Counted from the first letter of the stretch, positions 1 to 7,978 are shown. The stretch: DNA of 43,235 bases from Candidatus Segatella caccae (GCA_900556395.1 USOQ01000015.1:1-43235), one strand, 5' to 3'. Program-made: numbers and translations. Notes: generated from the sequence alone by a model not told the origin.

Positions 1-18
1 GCTGTAATATAGTTTATT

Positions 19-54
19 GCCCACCCATGGTTACTTACCGTACCAAGGGTGGGC
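19..54. terminator. Strong hairpin, possible terminator of an upstream gene
   Basis: An 8-bp GC-rich stem, GCCCACCC (19-26) with GGGTGGGC (47-54), is extended inside by TGGT/ACCA pairs and closes a small loop. The run after the right arm is only mildly T-rich, so it may be a terminator or processing hairpin for a gene that ends before the window. No coding region is supported between 1 and 361. Confidence 0.5.
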
Positions 55-116
55 ATTGTTGAATTTGCATCATTACTTATCCCTAAGGAATATTCATATA
101 AAACTCCCCCAAAAAA

Positions 117-194
117 CGCAAGTACTTGCGATAGCCAACGAAAGTACTTGTGATGACCGATGAAAGTACTTGCGATGACCATCGCAAGTATCTT
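117..194. repeat. Four-copy array of AAGTACTT palindromes, 22-bp period
   Basis: Four 14-bp units start at 117, 139, 161 and 183, exactly 22 bp apart. The first, CGCAAGTACTTGCG, is a perfect palindrome; the next two vary at the ends and the fourth is degenerate. The 8-bp spacers (ATAGCCAA, ATGACCGA, ATGACCAT) are themselves similar and partly palindromic, so the array alternates two palindromes. The same architecture recurs at 21816-21895. Its function is unknown; a binding array for a dimeric protein is one possibility. Confidence 0.85.
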
Positions 195-361
195 CATTTT
201 TTTGACTATTTGGATGACCTGACACTACAATGGAAGTTAAACTCGTTAAAGGAAGTTAGAGAAACGTTTTTCTTCATGCCGAAAATCAGAAAAAGACGTA
301 TCTTTACACAATGTAACTCGCTGAAAGAATAAGAATAAAAAAGTAAAAGAAAGAAAATCGT

Positions 362-1561
362 ATGAAAAAAACATTCGCATTATTATGCTGCCTATGCACA
401 TTCTTGCTGAACGCCACAGCACAGACATGGGTAGGGACATGGGCCACGGCTCCTCAAGCTGCAGAGAAGAATGCTGTGCTCTATAGCAACAGCAAGACGC
501 CCCACTCCATCAGACAAGTGGTGAAGGTTTCTGTGGGTGGCGACTTGATTCGTCTCAAACTGAGCAATATCTACAGCTCCGAACCCGTAGTGATTCGTTC
601 CGTTTACATCGCCCATGCCAAAGATTCGTTTAGCATCAATGCCAAAAGTGCTGAATACTTGAAGTTTGGAGGAAAATACAAGACCATCATACCAGCAGGC
701 AAAGCCATAGAGAGCGACCCGCTGAAGTTCGACCTCAAAGCCTTAGAGCGAGTGGCTATCACCATCAACTACACATCCGCACCAGCAAAGCCCACCATCC
801 ACCCTGGCTCACGCACCACCTCTTATATTATAAAAGGTGTCACCAATGCTCACTCCAACTTCGAGAAAGCACTGCGTGTGAACCATTGGTACACCATTGC
901 AGGCATCGACGTCTGGTCGATGAAGAACGACTTGAGCGCCATCGCCATCATCGGCAACTCGATAACAGACGGTAGAGGTACCACCGATAATGCACAAAAC
1001 CGCTGGCCCGACATCATGAGCGAAATGCTACAGCTGAAACACAAGATTACCAACCAAGGCGTGCTCAACTTAGGTATTGGAGCCAACCAGGTGGTGCTGC
1101 CAGGTGGCATAGGCACACTGGCAAAAGACCGCTACGACCGTGACATCTTGGGACAGTGTGGCGTGAAGAAGGTGATTATCTTTGAAGGTGTCAACGACAT
1201 AGGCAACGCAAAGAGTGGCAACAGCGAGACGGTGGCCCGACTCCTCATAGAGAGCTATCAGAACATGATCAAGAAGGCTAAGGCAAGAAAGCTAAAGGTG
1301 TATCTCGCCACCATCACGCCTTTCAAGGGTGCAGGCTATTACACTTATTTCCACGAGGCATGCCGCCAATACGTGAATGAATGGATACGTAACCAGGGAA
1401 AAGAGAAAAAAGTGGACGGTGTGCTCGACTTCGCCAAACTGATGCAAGACCCTGCCGACGAGCACCGAATGAAAAAAGAATATGTCTGCAGCGACTGGCT
1501 ACACCCCAACCCCGCTGGATATAAGGTAATGGGTATCTATGCTGCTGAAATCGTGAAATAG
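362..1561 (+). CDS. Secreted SGNH/GDSL-family hydrolase, probable carbohydrate esterase
   Basis: This is a 399-residue exported protein with an N-terminal signal peptide (residues 1 to about 20, ending NATAQ). An N-terminal beta-rich region of about 185 residues precedes an SGNH hydrolase domain. The SGNH blocks are visible: GNSITDG with nucleophile Ser200, GIGAN at 238-242, GVND at 276-279, and the C-terminal DWLH with Asp378 and His381. Family knowledge says such enzymes remove acetyl or other acyl groups from polysaccharides; the substrate cannot be read from the sequence. The gene stands alone, flanked upstream by the palindrome array and downstream by hairpin-forming repeats. The start is supported by the signal peptide. 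A weak promoter-like TATCTTTAC lies at 299-307. A pectin or xylan acetylesterase role fits the nearby GH28 genes but is inference. Confidence 0.88.
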   Translation: MKKTFALLCCLCTFLLNATAQTWVGTWATAPQAAEKNAVLYSNSKTPHSIRQVVKVSVGGDLIRLKLSNIYSSEPVVIRSVYIAHAKDSFSINAKSAEYLKFGGKYKTIIPAGKAIESDPLKFDLKALERVAITINYTSAPAKPTIHPGSRTTSYIIKGVTNAHSNFEKALRVNHWYTIAGIDVWSMKNDLSAIAIIGNSITDGRGTTDNAQNRWPDIMSEMLQLKHKITNQGVLNLGIGANQVVLPGGIGTLAKDRYDRDILGQCGVKKVIIFEGVNDIGNAKSGNSETVARLLIESYQNMIKKAKARKLKVYLATITPFKGAGYYTYFHEACRQYVNEWIRNQGKEKKVDGVLDFAKLMQDPADEHRMKKEYVCSDWLHPNPAGYKVMGIYAAEIVK

Positions 1562-1604
1562 CGAGGGGGGAAGCTTTTCTCAAAGAAGTTAAGGGAAGTT
1601 AGAG

Positions 1605-1754
1605 GGACAACGGCGGGATTGCACTGGGAGGGCGTGGCATCTTGCCCGCCCAATATCCACGCAATATCCATAAGACTCCCCAAAAACATAGGAAAATATT
1701 CGATATTACAGGCGGGCAAGATGCCACGCCCTCCCCAGTGCAATCTTGCTTGTC
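1605..1754. repeat. 150-bp long inverted repeat, MITE-like
   Basis: A 34-nt arm at 1617-1650 is complementary to a 35-nt arm at 1711-1745, with a single one-base bulge. Weaker pairing (GACAA/TTGTC) extends the ends to about 1605 and 1754. The 60-bp centre is AT-rich. No open reading frame is supported inside. The arms share the strings GGGCGTGGCATCTTGCCCG and its complement. It could be a miniature inverted-repeat element or a very stable RNA hairpin; target-site duplications were not identified. Confidence 0.75.
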
Positions 1755-1766
1755 AACATTAAACAC

Positions 1767-1799
1767 AAAAATGAGGGTGTGACGCACCCTCATTTTTTA
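1767..1799. terminator. Intrinsic terminator, bidirectional
   Basis: A perfect 9-bp stem, ATGAGGGTG (1771-1779) with CACCCTCAT (1785-1793), encloses a 5-nt loop. It has A residues on the left and a T6 run on the right. It can end the SGNH hydrolase transcript on the plus strand and, with the left A-run, the xpt transcript on the minus strand. Confidence 0.85.
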
Positions 1800-1806
1800 T
1801 TTGGCT

Positions 1807-1851
1807 TTAACTTCTAACGGCCGAAGGAAGTGATAACTTCTCTAATTTCTT
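1807..1851. repeat. Degenerate copy of the GGAGTTAA hairpin repeat family
   Basis: This stretch (TTAACTTCT...GGCCGAAGGAAGTGATAACTTC) aligns with 26590-26640 of the large repeat after the first GH28 gene, with systematic C-to-T changes. A matching left arm, AAGAAGTTAAGGGAAGTTAGA, sits at about 1583-1603. The two halves can pair imperfectly, and the long inverted repeat and the terminator lie between them. Confidence 0.55.
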
Positions 1852-1883
1852 AAAAACTCTTTTCTTTAAAAAAAGCCCCTCTC

Positions 1884-2450
1884 CTACTTCAGTACAATCT
1901 GGCAGTCTTCCAGACTCTCTACTGTGGCGAGAGCCTCATAGCGCATTCCCTCACGGCGCAGGAAGTCGCCACCATGCTGGAAAGCCTTTTCGATAATGAA
2001 GCCCATCGCCTCTATCTTGGCACCAGCCTTTTCGCAAAGATCCATCACACCCTTTGAAGCATTACCATTGGCGAGGAAGTCGTCGATGAAGATGACATGG
2101 TCGTCGGGAGTAAGATAGCTGTTGCTCACACACACCGTATAGTCACGATCCTTGGTGAAAGAGTGAACCACCGATGTAATCATGCCCTCCATCGTCTTGG
2201 GCTGTTTCTTCTTGACAAAAACTACAGGAAGATTGGTCAGATAACCCACCATGATGGCAGGAGCAATGCCAGAAGCCTCAATGGTGACAATCTTGTTGTA
2301 CTTTATATCCTTAAACAAACGTACAAACTCCTTCGCCAAATCCATCATCAGCATGGGGTCCATCTGATGGTTTACGAAACTGTCAACTTTTAAGATTCCA
2401 CCAGGAAAGCATCTGCCTTCCTGCATAATTCTTTCTTTCAGCAAATCCAT
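1884..2450 (-). CDS. xpt: Xanthine phosphoribosyltransferase
   Basis: At 188 residues this has the full length of xanthine phosphoribosyltransferase, which converts xanthine and PRPP to XMP in cytosolic purine salvage. The PRPP-binding signature is clear at residues 119-134 (VIFIDDFLANGNASKG), as is the family pattern EASGIAPA at 58-65. It lies 54 bp downstream of the NCS2 permease on the same strand, so the two are probably co-transcribed and couple xanthine uptake to its conversion into nucleotide. The order is permease first, the reverse of the Bacillus xpt-pbuX operon. The terminator at 1767-1799 can end the transcript. A guanine deaminase that would make xanthine is encoded about 16 kb away (18340-18807). 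The assignment is firm; a broader purine specificity is possible. Confidence 0.93.
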   Translation of the reverse strand: MDLLKERIMQEGRCFPGGILKVDSFVNHQMDPMLMMDLAKEFVRLFKDIKYNKIVTIEASGIAPAIMVGYLTNLPVVFVKKKQPKTMEGMITSVVHSFTKDRDYTVCVSNSYLTPDDHVIFIDDFLANGNASKGVMDLCEKAGAKIEAMGFIIEKAFQHGGDFLRREGMRYEALATVESLEDCQIVLK

Positions 2451-2504
2451 TATGAATAGAATTTTATAGTAAAATTAGCAAATAATTCTCTTTTTCACCA
2501 TCAC

Positions 2505-3809
2505 TTATTGTTCTAAGTCCTTTGGCAACACGAGGTTGAGAAGAACAGCAAGCAGGAAGACCACAGCCACACAGTTGTCGGCAAATACCGTGCGAACAAT
2601 CTCAGGGAAGATGTTAAACATGCCGGTAGCCTGGGTGAAGCCAAGACCCACACTCAGCGAAAGGCTCACAATCACCATGTTGCGCTGCGAGAAACCAGTG
2701 CGCGCCATCATGCCGAATCCTGCAAAGAGGATGCTACCAAACATCATGATGGTGCAACCACCTAACACTGCCTGAGGAATGGTAGTGAGCACATAGCCTA
2801 TGGCAGGGAACACACCTCCGATAATCATAATGACGGCACCCAGGGCAATGGTAAAACGATTGACTACTCCCGACATGGCAGCCAATCCCACATTCTGGCT
2901 GAACGAGGTGATAGGGGTACAGCCGAAGAGACCAGAAACCGTACTCACGAATCCATCACAGCAAACGGCAGAGCCCATCTCCTTGGTGCTGGGGTCACGC
3001 TTCAGCGCACTATTGCAAAGTGCTGAAGTGTCACCGATAGTCTCTGTAGCAGAGACAAGATAAACAGCCACCACTGAGAGGATGGCACCGATATGAAACT
3101 CGGGAGTAAAAGGCAGAAGTTGAGGTAATGATACCAAGGACAAAGAGGAAAGACCACTGAAATTAACCATTCCCATGCAGCAAGCAAGGATGTAACCCAC
3201 AATCAGGCCTACAAGGACAGAGAGAGAACGCAAGAAACCTTTGGCAAAGATCTGACAAAGCAGACAAGCCAACAAGGTGACGCTACCCACTATCCAGTTG
3301 TCAACACTACCAAAGTCGGCAGCACCTACTCCTCCTGCAAACGAGTTGGCTCCCACAGGAAGGAGTGAAAAGCCAATGGCTGTTACCACAGTGGCTGCTA
3401 CTACGGGTGGAATCAACTTAATCCAGTACTTGGCAAAGAGACCTAACGTACCTTCTACCAATCCACCGATGATGACAGCACCAACGAGGGTGCCCATGCC
3501 CTGAGAACCCGCTATGGCTATCGCCAACGAAAGAAAAGTGAAAGAAATACCCATCACAATGGGCAGGCGCGAACCGATGCGCCACACAGGATAGAGCTGT
3601 ACCAACGTACCGATACCTGCTATAACCATACAGTTTTGGATAAGCACAGCACTAACCTTGCTGTCGAGACCTACTGCTCCTGCAAGAATCATGATAGGAG
3701 CAATGTTGCTCACAAACATAGCCAGCACATGCTGAAGACCAAATGGGAGTGCTTTAGCGACGGGCACTCTACCGTCGAGCTTGTAGAGATTTTCTATTGA
3801 CTGTTCCAT
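2505..3809 (-). CDS. NCS2-family purine (xanthine/uracil) permease
   Basis: This 434-residue integral membrane protein consists almost wholly of hydrophobic segments, consistent with the 14-helix fold of the nucleobase-ascorbate transporter (NCS2) family. Family signatures are visible: SATETIGD in the central region and the SQNVG motif (Q/E-N-x-G type) before GLAAMSGVV. Members are inner-membrane proton symporters for xanthine, uric acid or uracil. Co-transcription with xpt, 54 bp downstream, points to xanthine as a substrate, as in PbuX. A Bacteroidota -7 element lies upstream at 3838-3846. No purine-riboswitch-like fold was seen in the leader. The substrate is inferred from the neighbour and is less certain than the family. 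Confidence 0.9.
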   Translation of the reverse strand: MEQSIENLYKLDGRVPVAKALPFGLQHVLAMFVSNIAPIMILAGAVGLDSKVSAVLIQNCMVIAGIGTLVQLYPVWRIGSRLPIVMGISFTFLSLAIAIAGSQGMGTLVGAVIIGGLVEGTLGLFAKYWIKLIPPVVAATVVTAIGFSLLPVGANSFAGGVGAADFGSVDNWIVGSVTLLACLLCQIFAKGFLRSLSVLVGLIVGYILACCMGMVNFSGLSSLSLVSLPQLLPFTPEFHIGAILSVVAVYLVSATETIGDTSALCNSALKRDPSTKEMGSAVCCDGFVSTVSGLFGCTPITSFSQNVGLAAMSGVVNRFTIALGAVIMIIGGVFPAIGYVLTTIPQAVLGGCTIMMFGSILFAGFGMMARTGFSQRNMVIVSLSLSVGLGFTQATGMFNIFPEIVRTVFADNCVAVVFLLAVLLNLVLPKDLEQ

Positions 3810-3837
3810 TGTGACAAATATATTTCAGAAAGATGCG

Positions 3838-3846
3838 GCAAAAGTA
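3838..3846 (-). promoter_or_regulatory. -7 promoter element for the permease-xpt operon
   Basis: Read on the minus strand this is TACTTTTGC, a full match to the Bacteroidota -7 consensus TAnnTTTGC, 29 bp before the permease start. No good -33 TTTG is seen at the expected distance. Confidence 0.55.
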
Positions 3847-3918
3847 CAAATAAAATCCGAGAAAACTTGTCCTTTAACCTCAATATTTGAAAAAGACAAG
3901 AAAAATCTCCTACCATAA

Positions 3919-3951
3919 TTTGGTTTTCATATCAAATAGCAGTACTTTTGC
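3919..3951 (+). promoter_or_regulatory. Bacteroidota promoter of the YqiA-like gene
   Basis: A -33 TTTG at 3919-3922 and a -7 TACTTTTGC at 3943-3951 are separated by 20 bp, the consensus spacing. The start codon at 3980 leaves a leader of about 20 nt. Confidence 0.75.
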
Positions 3952-3979
3952 AACTACATTTTGAATTTAATAACAAGCA

Positions 3980-4969
3980 ATGGAGAATCAATATATCAAA
4001 CAGTTCCCTGACCTCATGCAGGGCAAAAAAATCATGTATGTACACGGCTTCCTGTCGTCGGGACAGAGCGGCACAGTGAAGATGTTGCAGGAGCTGATGC
4101 CTAATGCCACCCTCGTGGCAGAAGATATTCCGGTGCATCCTGAAGAAGCCATTGATATGCTGCAAAAGATGCAGCAGACAGAAAAGCCCGACCTCATCAT
4201 TGGTACCTCTATGGGCGGTATGTTCACCGAGATGCTACACGGTACCGACCGTATCTTGGTAAACCCAGCTTTCGAGATGGGCAACACGATGAGTAGCATG
4301 ACGGGAAGACAGGAGTTTCAGAACCCTCGCAAGGACGGTGTGCAGGAACTGATGGTGAACAAAGGGCTCATCAAGGAGTACAAGGACATCACCACCCTAT
4401 GCTTTCAGCACGTCACACCAGAGGAAAAGGAACGTGTATACGGACTCTTTGGTGACAAAGACCCTGTGGTACACACCTTCGACCTCTTCCATCAGCATTA
4501 CCCCAAGGCCATCCGCTTCCATGGTGAGCATCGCCTAATAGACAAGGTGGCCTTCCATTATCTCGCACCCGTCATCCGATGGATAGACGATAAGCAGAAC
4601 GGTAAGGAGCGCCCCATCGTGTACATAGCTTTCGATGCTCTACACGATAGCTATATGAAAGCCACCAGCTCGATGCACAAGGCCTACGAAATGCTGATAG
4701 AATATTATCAGGTATACATCGTGGCACCTTCGCCCTCCAACGACCATGCTTACATGGCACAGGTACTCGCCTGGGTGGAAGAATACTTATCTGCCCCTGC
4801 CTACAACCACGTCATTTTCTGCAACCAGAAGGCTTTGCTCTATGGCGATTACTTCATCGACCCTTGTCCCGATAAGGGTTTCATGGGCACCGCCATCGAA
4901 TATGGCAGCGATGAATTCAAGACTTTTGAGGAAATCATCACCTTCTTCGAGCGACTGGGAGGACAATAA
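3980..4969 (+). CDS. YqiA-like alpha/beta hydrolase fused to a degenerate 5'-nucleotidase-like domain
   Basis: This 329-residue cytosolic protein has no signal peptide. Residues 17-203 form a YqiA/UPF0227-type alpha/beta hydrolase: MYVHGFLSSG at 19-28, the nucleophile elbow GTSMGG with Ser77, a GDKD acid region (159-161) and a candidate catalytic His184. Residues 212-329 resemble the HAD-type 5'(3')-deoxyribonucleotidase family common in Bacteroidota, including a LLYGDYFID stretch and the pattern EYGSDEF near the end. HAD motif I, normally DxDGV, reads AFDAL at 217-221: the nucleophile Asp is Ala217 while Asp219 remains. The second domain is therefore probably non-catalytic. The gene has its own promoter and is convergent with the PUL1 regulator, with only 10 bp between them. 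The substrate is unknown. Confidence 0.75.
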   Translation: MENQYIKQFPDLMQGKKIMYVHGFLSSGQSGTVKMLQELMPNATLVAEDIPVHPEEAIDMLQKMQQTEKPDLIIGTSMGGMFTEMLHGTDRILVNPAFEMGNTMSSMTGRQEFQNPRKDGVQELMVNKGLIKEYKDITTLCFQHVTPEEKERVYGLFGDKDPVVHTFDLFHQHYPKAIRFHGEHRLIDKVAFHYLAPVIRWIDDKQNGKERPIVYIAFDALHDSYMKATSSMHKAYEMLIEYYQVYIVAPSPSNDHAYMAQVLAWVEEYLSAPAYNHVIFCNQKALLYGDYFIDPCPDKGFMGTAIEYGSDEFKTFEEIITFFERLGGQ

Positions 4970-4979
4970 AAATCCTCCC

Positions 4980-7802
4980 TTATTCGAACTCAATGAGGAA
5001 GTCGGTGAGCGACTTATCGGTAGGAATACCCAACTTCTTTCTGAGTCGGTATCTTGCACCCTCCACACCACGGATGGTGAGGTGAGTAAAGTTGGCTATG
5101 TCCTTAGTATTCAGATTCAGGCGCAACAGAGCACATACCTTTAAGTCGTTCGACGTGAGATCAGGATATTTCTCACGCAGACTGCGGAAGAACTTCTTGT
5201 GTATCAGGTCGAAGTTGCTTTGGAACGTATTCCAGAACAACTCATCGTCGCCACTCTTCATCTGCAACAACAGTTTGTTGGCATTCTTGGTACTGATAGT
5301 TCCTTTTCGCATACCTTCGAGCAAAGCCTCCTTAGCCTCGCTGATGGAGTTGTTCATCGCCACCATATCGAAAGCCATGCTTGCCACGTCCTTTCCCTTA
5401 AGGGCGAGTTCGTTCTCCAACAACTGTTTCTGTTGTTCAGCAATGATGCGCTCCTGCTCCAGCGATTTCATTTTCTGCTCCAGGAGTTCTTTTTCAGCTA
5501 TCTTCTTGTTACGACGGATAATCTTGTTGGTACGCCAGCGGATATAGCCATAAACCAAAGCTGAAAGCAGCAACAGATACATCAGCCACGCCCACCATGA
5601 GAGTAGGAAAGGTGTGGGGAAGGAGAATTGATAGACAAGAGGCTTGCCTATGACATCGCCCTTGAGGTTCTTCACTACCACCGTCAGTTCATAATCGCCA
5701 AAGCCCAAGTTACTATACACGATGTCGGGCGAATAGGAAGACTCGGTAAGGGTATTGCCTCCGCCCTTCAGCGTATAGCAGAACTGCAACTTATCGTTAT
5801 CGTAGTTGGGGAATGACACCCGGAGTCGGATGTTACCCCACGCCTTCACCTTGCCATCGCTAACCACAGGCAGCTGATGCGCCACATTATCACGGTCTTT
5901 GGTCGTCACCTCGCTGAAAGAAGCCTGATAGCAGAGAGGCTTCGTTTCCATTTCTGAACCCGTTGTTAAATACCTGCCTATCCCATCGTTGAGGAAGAAA
6001 TAGGTGGCACGACCCGATACGTACATCGAATGTCCATAGATGTTACACTCCTGTCCAAACGAAGAGTTGGAGATAAAGAATACAGGTAGGTTCTCCTTGC
6101 TGCCCGAATGCATGAGCCAATAGCCATCACTGTTGAGCAACCAGAAAGTTTTCTTATCAAGGAAGGCTGACGACACGATGCCCATGTCGCTCAACCTGCC
6201 ACAACCATAATAGGGCAATATCTGCTTGCGAATGTCATCGTAAGTAAAGAGTCGTCCTCCATACGAGAATACTACGCGCCCCATGATGGTCATCACATGA
6301 AATGCATCACCCTTACTGTTGGGCAACGATGAATAGTAGTTCACCTTGTCAAATCGCCTCATATCCTTGGAAAGTTCCAGTCGATAGAGACCTTTACTCA
6401 TGTGGGCAGCCCAGATGACACCCTGATTGTCTATTTCTATCTCTCTGATAGGAGCATTGAAGCCTTTCACCGTCCAGCCATATCGCCATTTGTCGCCATC
6501 GCGTAGATAAATTCTGAAAAAGTTGTAGGAAGATTCTATCAACGCATGCTGACCATAATGCTGATACTCGCGCATCATGGTACTACCCTGGTTATCATTC
6601 AAGAGACCAAAGGACTGATTGCCCACCAAAGCCCTTGTGCCCAAATTATGGCCAGCAAACACCTGGTTATCAAACTGAGATACATACCAGTTTTGTCCTT
6701 CGCAGCCGTTTACCTGAGCGATATATTGCTCCTTCATGTCATATCGCCATACCGACTGGTTGGTGGCTATATACATATCGCTTCCCAATGTGGCTATATC
6801 GTAGACCATACCAATGCCCTCAAGTTTCATAACCGAGAGGGGCAAACCTGTATGGATGAGGGCGATACCATTGTCCAAGGCTGCCCAGAGGTTGCCTGTC
6901 TTGTCTACCAAGAGGTTGAGAACCGTATTATTTCCTAAGCCGTTAGCCTTGCTATAGTGCCACAACACCTTATTGGTATTGAGGTCGATAGCAAAGATTC
7001 CACTCTTGATGGTTCCCACCACCAAGGTATGCTTATTGAGCATGACGGTACGATTGATCAGAGCTTGTCGAAGTAGCGCATCGACATCAGTGCGTACAGG
7101 CTGCACTTGTTGACCATCGTACAAGAAGAGTCCATTCTGGTTGGTAGCCAATAGAAATAAGTTTTTGCCCAACTGGTGCAAACCCATCACATTGTCGTTG
7201 CCTAAGTCTCTACGATGTAGCATGGGGGGGTAAGACACCTTGCTGACACGACACAATCCTTTCGAAATCAACTGGGCATAAAGTTGACCACCAGTCTTGA
7301 AAAACCAGAGGGGCAAATGCTCTTTATAATAATAAGGTGTAACTTTCTTGCCGTCGTAAACGAAATAAGAGCAGAATGACTGGAAGTAAATGTGTCCATC
7401 AGTACCCTTCACGATATTCCATATCTCGTCATTATGCGACTGATATTTTTTGGGCCAAAGAGAATGATACACCATTTTACCCCATTCATCACGCACAAAA
7501 TAGCCAAAGTCAGTATAAGAACCCACATAGATTCGGTCGCCATCAGCAAGAATTGATCGCACCAATCCCTTGCTGGGCAAGGCTATGGTGCGCCACGAAT
7601 AGCCATCAAAACTCAGTACACCATTATTGTTGGCAAAATACATAATGCCTCTATCATCCTGTGTGCAGCACCAGTTCTGCATGCCATAATGATAAGTGAA
7701 CGAGTTATAGTATGAGATTATTGGCATGAAAATCTGTGCCTTAGTCATGAGCGGACTTAGACAAAAGACAAATATCAAGAGCCATAAAAACTGCTTTTTC
7801 AT
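4980..7802 (-). CDS. Membrane-spanning triple-tyrosine sensor with LuxR-type HTH (PUL1 regulator)
   Basis: This 940-residue protein has an N-terminal signal segment (1 to about 22) and a long periplasmic beta-propeller region of two-component-regulator-propeller type up to about residue 620. A Y_Y_Y-like immunoglobulin-fold domain follows (about 650-725), then one transmembrane helix (about 733-755). Next come a cytosolic coiled coil (about 758-810) rich in Glu, Lys and Gln, and a LuxR/GerE-like helix-turn-helix in the last 62 residues (LTSNDLKVCALLRL, then NTKDIANFTHLTIRGVEGAR). No histidine kinase or receiver domain is present, so it looks like a one-component regulator that passes a periplasmic signal directly to DNA. 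It is divergent from the PUL1 SusC gene, and its own promoter is visible. It very likely controls PUL1, perhaps through the ATCGT repeats at 7931-7978. Confidence 0.85.
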   Translation of the reverse strand: MKKQFLWLLIFVFCLSPLMTKAQIFMPIISYYNSFTYHYGMQNWCCTQDDRGIMYFANNNGVLSFDGYSWRTIALPSKGLVRSILADGDRIYVGSYTDFGYFVRDEWGKMVYHSLWPKKYQSHNDEIWNIVKGTDGHIYFQSFCSYFVYDGKKVTPYYYKEHLPLWFFKTGGQLYAQLISKGLCRVSKVSYPPMLHRRDLGNDNVMGLHQLGKNLFLLATNQNGLFLYDGQQVQPVRTDVDALLRQALINRTVMLNKHTLVVGTIKSGIFAIDLNTNKVLWHYSKANGLGNNTVLNLLVDKTGNLWAALDNGIALIHTGLPLSVMKLEGIGMVYDIATLGSDMYIATNQSVWRYDMKEQYIAQVNGCEGQNWYVSQFDNQVFAGHNLGTRALVGNQSFGLLNDNQGSTMMREYQHYGQHALIESSYNFFRIYLRDGDKWRYGWTVKGFNAPIREIEIDNQGVIWAAHMSKGLYRLELSKDMRRFDKVNYYSSLPNSKGDAFHVMTIMGRVVFSYGGRLFTYDDIRKQILPYYGCGRLSDMGIVSSAFLDKKTFWLLNSDGYWLMHSGSKENLPVFFISNSSFGQECNIYGHSMYVSGRATYFFLNDGIGRYLTTGSEMETKPLCYQASFSEVTTKDRDNVAHQLPVVSDGKVKAWGNIRLRVSFPNYDNDKLQFCYTLKGGGNTLTESSYSPDIVYSNLGFGDYELTVVVKNLKGDVIGKPLVYQFSFPTPFLLSWWAWLMYLLLLSALVYGYIRWRTNKIIRRNKKIAEKELLEQKMKSLEQERIIAEQQKQLLENELALKGKDVASMAFDMVAMNNSISEAKEALLEGMRKGTISTKNANKLLLQMKSGDDELFWNTFQSNFDLIHKKFFRSLREKYPDLTSNDLKVCALLRLNLNTKDIANFTHLTIRGVEGARYRLRKKLGIPTDKSLTDFLIEFE

Positions 7803-7836
7803 TCTATGATTTAGACGGGTTAGTGGTTATGTATTT

Positions 7837-7868
7837 GCAAAATTAATAATTTTACACAATCTACCAAA
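7837..7868 (-). promoter_or_regulatory. Promoter of the PUL1 regulator gene
   Basis: On the minus strand, a -7 TAATTTTGC (7837-7845) lies 19 bp from a -33 TTTG (7865-7868). Both match the Bacteroidota consensus, which supports the start codon at 7802. Confidence 0.75.
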
Positions 7869-7930
7869 GAAAAATGGATTATTTTTTCTTCTTTTCTATC
7901 TTTCTCTATACCAAATGTTTAGAAACTGGT

Positions 7931-7978
7931 ATCGTAGTAAAATCGTACCGGCAAGAATACACATCGTAGTTATATCGT
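7931..7978. promoter_or_regulatory. Candidate operator: phased ATCGT direct repeats
   Basis: Two nearly identical 16-bp boxes, ATCGTAGTAAAATCGT (7931-7946) and ATCGTAGTTATATCGT (7963-7978), are 32 bp apart. Each has two ATCGT half-sites 11 bp apart, so the four half-sites start at 7931, 7942, 7963 and 7974 and fall on nearly the same face of the helix. They end 9 bp before the -33 element of the SusC promoter, a typical activator position. The divergent LuxR-type regulator is the natural candidate to bind them. Confidence 0.7.

Noticed and set aside
117..194. CRISPR array
   Set aside because: Units are 14 bp with 8-bp similar spacers; CRISPR repeats and spacers are longer, spacers are unrelated to one another, and no cas genes are near.
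150..332. 60-residue ORF upstream of the SGNH gene
   Set aside because: It begins inside the palindrome array and its first residues are a translation of the repeat; no promoter or family match.
3810..3979. Purine riboswitch upstream of the permease-xpt operon
   Set aside because: No three-way-junction fold or conserved loop sequences were visible in the short leader.
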